Assembly: GCF_006494715.1 (NCBI RefSeq)
Contig: NZ_CP041151.1
Span: 1,116,001-1,180,000, forward strand
DNA length: 64,000 bases
From: Shewanella sp. SNU WT4
Lineage (GTDB): Bacteria > Pseudomonadota > Gammaproteobacteria > Enterobacterales > Shewanellaceae
Direction: 5' to 3'
Below, piece after piece: positions 61,895 through 64,000 of the stretch; within the stretch, counting starts at the first letter, position 1, and every line of letters starts with the position of its first letter. The notes under the pieces were generated by a model. It did no database searches. It had not been told where the DNA came from and saw only the letters and a program-made list of their open reading frames with translations. The position numbers and the translations under genes are program-made.

Positions 61895-63166
61895 TTAGCT
61901 TGGCGGTTGATCTAACGGCGCATGCAGGCTAAAGCGGGTCACTTGTTCATTACTGGTTAAGCTGATATCGCCTTGGTGGCGCGCCATAATTCGGCAAATA
62001 ATCGCTAAACCTAAGCCAAACCCGCGGTCTTGCTGCTGATTGTTAGCCGCGCGATAAAAGGGTTCAAAAATATGTTGTTGTTCATGCTCGCTGATTGCAG
62101 GGCCATCGTTCTCGACATCAATTTGCCAAGTATCACAGTGGCGAACCAGATTAACTTGGATTTTATGCCTATGATAGCGCAATGCATTGGTGAGTAAGTT
62201 TTGTAAGGCGCGCTCGATTAAGCTAGGCTCTAACATCACGCAGCAAGGCTGTTCAATGCCGGTGGCGATAATCCTTTGCTGGCACAGAGGTTGAATGCGC
62301 TCCACTGTTTGCTGCACTAAGAGGGATAAGTCGCACAATTGACGGTCAACATTAAGCTGCGCTGACTCTAAGCGGGCGTAGCTTAATAGCTCAGTCAGCA
62401 AGCCTTCCATCTCAGCGATATCAAGCTGCATATCTTCAATAAACTGGCTGCGCTGCTCTAGCGTTTTCTGGTCGCTGCAATAACTGGGTAGCAGCGCCAT
62501 GGCAAATTTAAGTCGAGCCAGCGGCGTGCGTAATTCGTGAGACACAGTATTCGATAAGTGCTGCTGATTATCGATAAGATTGCCAATCTGTTTGCCCATC
62601 TTATTAAACGCTTCTCCAAGAAATACCACTTGGGAGCTTGGTAATAAATTTACGCGGGTATTCCACTTAGCCTTGGCAAAGTCATTGGCGGCTAATTCTA
62701 GCTTGCGTAAATCCCGCGACAATGGGCGTATCCATAACAAGATGACCAAGGCCAGTAATAGATAAAAACCTAAGGTAAAGGTAGTTTCCCAGCCTGCTAA
62801 TGGCGCTGCCGCGAGCGGGCCGAGCATCAGCACTTGTTCGCCCACTGGAATAAATAAGTATTGCTGCTTGTGGTTATTGACCGTGCGCAACACTTGATTA
62901 GGCGCGAGCGCTTGGCTGGTTTGCAGTGAGATTTGATCTTGTGACAATAGAGCGACAGGGCGCTCGGGATTAGCGTCAATTTTACTCAAGTAACGCTGAC
63001 GCTGCTCTGCTGGCATTTGTTCTAATAAATCTGCCAGCAACAGCAGTGACGGTTGATTCGCTTGTTGTTGACCAAACGTGCTGTGCCACACTTCTTCTAA
63101 AGTCCAACCTATGCCGAGAATACTTAGGCTAAGAAGCAGGTATAGGCTAATAAACAAGCGCTTCAC
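61895..63166 (-). CDS. Sensor histidine kinase, RstB-like
   Basis: 423 residues: two membrane helices (about 5-20 and 130-147) around a small periplasmic domain, HAMP, H-box VSHELRTPLARLKFA, N-box LIERALQNLLTNALRY, G-boxes ENDGPAIS and GFGLGLAI. Overall order and length resemble E. coli RstB. Follows its regulator by 8 bp. Confidence 0.88.
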   Translation of the reverse strand: MKRLFISLYLLLSLSILGIGWTLEEVWHSTFGQQQANQPSLLLLADLLEQMPAEQRQRYLSKIDANPERPVALLSQDQISLQTSQALAPNQVLRTVNNHKQQYLFIPVGEQVLMLGPLAAAPLAGWETTFTLGFYLLLALVILLWIRPLSRDLRKLELAANDFAKAKWNTRVNLLPSSQVVFLGEAFNKMGKQIGNLIDNQQHLSNTVSHELRTPLARLKFAMALLPSYCSDQKTLEQRSQFIEDMQLDIAEMEGLLTELLSYARLESAQLNVDRQLCDLSLLVQQTVERIQPLCQQRIIATGIEQPCCVMLEPSLIERALQNLLTNALRYHRHKIQVNLVRHCDTWQIDVENDGPAISEHEQQHIFEPFYRAANNQQQDRGFGLGLAIICRIMARHQGDISLTSNEQVTRFSLHAPLDQPPS

Positions 63167-63174
63167 GGGGATCC

Positions 63175-63891
63175 TTAATTATTCCAAGCTTCTGGAGCAA
63201 ACAAGTAACCTTGGCCCCATACGGTTTTAATCCGAAACGGAGTTTCGATATTGTCGCCAAGTTTTTTGCGTAGGCGTGAAATACGTACGTCAATTTTTCT
63301 ATCTTTGCCATCAAAATCAATATTAAGCAAATATTGATAAATGAATTGGCGACTTAACACTTGGCCAGCGTTTGAGGCCAGTAACCACAATAATTCAAAT
63401 TCATGGCTGGTTAAGTCAACCGCATGATCACTCAGTAAAATCGCTTGGGTGTGGGGATCTATGCTGAGCTTGCCAAAGTTAAGACAATGGGATTCGTGCT
63501 GATGAGTAGGTTTGGCGCGGCGGCGCAATAAGTTATGAATACGCGCTACTAGTAATGCGGGTTCTACCGGCTTAACCACATAATCATCGGCGCCCAATTC
63601 TAAGCCTTTAATCTGATCTTCAGGCGTGCCTAAGGCGCTCATCAATAAGATAGGGCCATGGAAATAATCCGGTAATTTTTCACACAATGATAAGCCATCT
63701 AGGCCTGGCAGCATGATATCGAGCAAAATAATGTCAGGCTTATAGTTGATTAAACGAGTCAGCACTGTGTCACCACGGCGCTCCACTTCAACATGCATTC
63801 CTTGCGACTTTAAGTAATCTGAAATCAAATTGGCCAAGCGTATATCATCTTCAACTAACAGCACACGAAAAGGCGATTGAGGCGTAGTCAT
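63175..63891 (-). CDS. Response regulator, OmpR/RstA-like
   Basis: 238 residues: receiver with acidic pocket VEDD, phospho-acceptor in IILLDIMLPGLDG and KP at VVKPVEP, then a winged-helix DNA-binding domain ending VWGQGYLFAPEAWNN. ATG at 63891 fits a GGAG; the TTG at 63906 is rejected. It overlaps the stop of the upstream partial gene by one base (TAATG). Confidence 0.9.
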   Translation of the reverse strand: MTTPQSPFRVLLVEDDIRLANLISDYLKSQGMHVEVERRGDTVLTRLINYKPDIILLDIMLPGLDGLSLCEKLPDYFHGPILLMSALGTPEDQIKGLELGADDYVVKPVEPALLVARIHNLLRRRAKPTHQHESHCLNFGKLSIDPHTQAILLSDHAVDLTSHEFELLWLLASNAGQVLSRQFIYQYLLNIDFDGKDRKIDVRISRLRKKLGDNIETPFRIKTVWGQGYLFAPEAWNN

Positions 63892-64000
63892 TAAAATAAA
63901 CTCCAAGGATTTCGGTAGCGTCGACGCTCAGACGTTTGATTGGGGCTAGTCACGGTAAATTTAGCATCGGCGAGTATTTGGTGTGTGGCCTTATCTACTA
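63891..64000 (-). CDS. C-terminal end of a DUF3019-like protein (partial)
   Basis: 35 codons are open from the right edge of the window to a TAA at 63893-63891 and end ERRRYRNPWSLF. From memory this closing motif is that of the DUF3019 family found in Shewanella. Translationally coupled to the regulator through TAATG, so it belongs to the same operon and may be sensed by or sense for the kinase (inference). Confidence 0.6.
   Translation of the reverse strand, partial: VDKATHQILADAKFTVTSPNQTSERRRYRNPWSLF

Overview
This 64 kb window is chromosomal DNA from a gammaproteobacterium, most probably a Shewanella or close relative. The evidence is gene content and order: cobA-cysD-cysN-permease-cysC; lptD-surA-pdxA-rsmA-apaG-apaH divergent from amgK-murU-djlA; ispB divergent from rplU-rpmA-obgE; a full heme-uptake locus with its own TonB-ExbB-ExbD; and a TIGR03899-type protein. 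I see no prophage, CRISPR array, tRNA or rRNA gene. The only clear mobile element is one intact IS256-family insertion between obgE and folA.

Layout. 1-1484: a cut-off minus-strand gene for an S41-peptidase-like protein with both catalytic residues replaced. 1865-7542: siroheme and assimilatory sulfate operon (cobA, cysD, cysN, SLC13-type permease, cysC). 7908-10511: adhE, with a terminator-like hairpin directly before its ribosome binding site. 11089-11351: an 8-bp tandem repeat in front of an unlisted 56-residue membrane protein. 11426-22264: mostly single genes (TIGR03899-like protein, hemG, b-type cytochrome, dsbA, DnaJ-related protein, nitroreductase, lrgA/lrgB-like pair, Tat-exported phoD, a gpt-like phosphoribosyltransferase behind a folded leader, a permease with a Met/Cys/His-rich loop). 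22411-28683: envelope genes (a lipoprotein M1-aminopeptidase homologue without zinc ligands, lpoB with a COG3014 lipoprotein, slyX, fkpA). 28765-32272: zntB, yacL and an MsbA-like ABC exporter. 32592-41052: heme acquisition, as two divergent transcription units around a Fur box (receptor-hutX-hugZ leftward; tonB-exbB-exbD-hutB-hutC-hutD rightward). 41149-48320: ung, an orphan MSHA-like pilin, ispB, rplU-rpmA-obgE, the IS element, folA. 48512-57932: the LPS-export, chaperone, B6 and ribosome-methylation operon and the divergent cell-wall-sugar recycling genes. 58000-64000: outer-membrane barrel protein, hydroxyacid dehydrogenase, aquaporin, DUF4136 lipoprotein, DUF1289 protein, an RstA/RstB-like two-component system, and the tail of a DUF3019-like gene.

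How genes work together. CysD/CysN/CysC and the permease take sulfate to PAPS, while CobA makes the siroheme precursor needed by sulfite reductase. In the heme locus the outer-membrane receptor is energised by TonB-ExbB-ExbD, HutB-HutC-HutD carries heme across the inner membrane, and HutX and HugZ handle it in the cytosol. SurA and DsbA act on LptD, whose cysteines are present. I found no whole new system. The strongest unusual signals are the two apparent pseudo-hydrolases, the EMKCG-repeat permease, the gpt leader fold, the adhE leader hairpin, the repeat plus small-protein unit, and the IS with a duplicated right end. Many start codons were moved from the longest frame to the one with a ribosome binding site; each case is stated.
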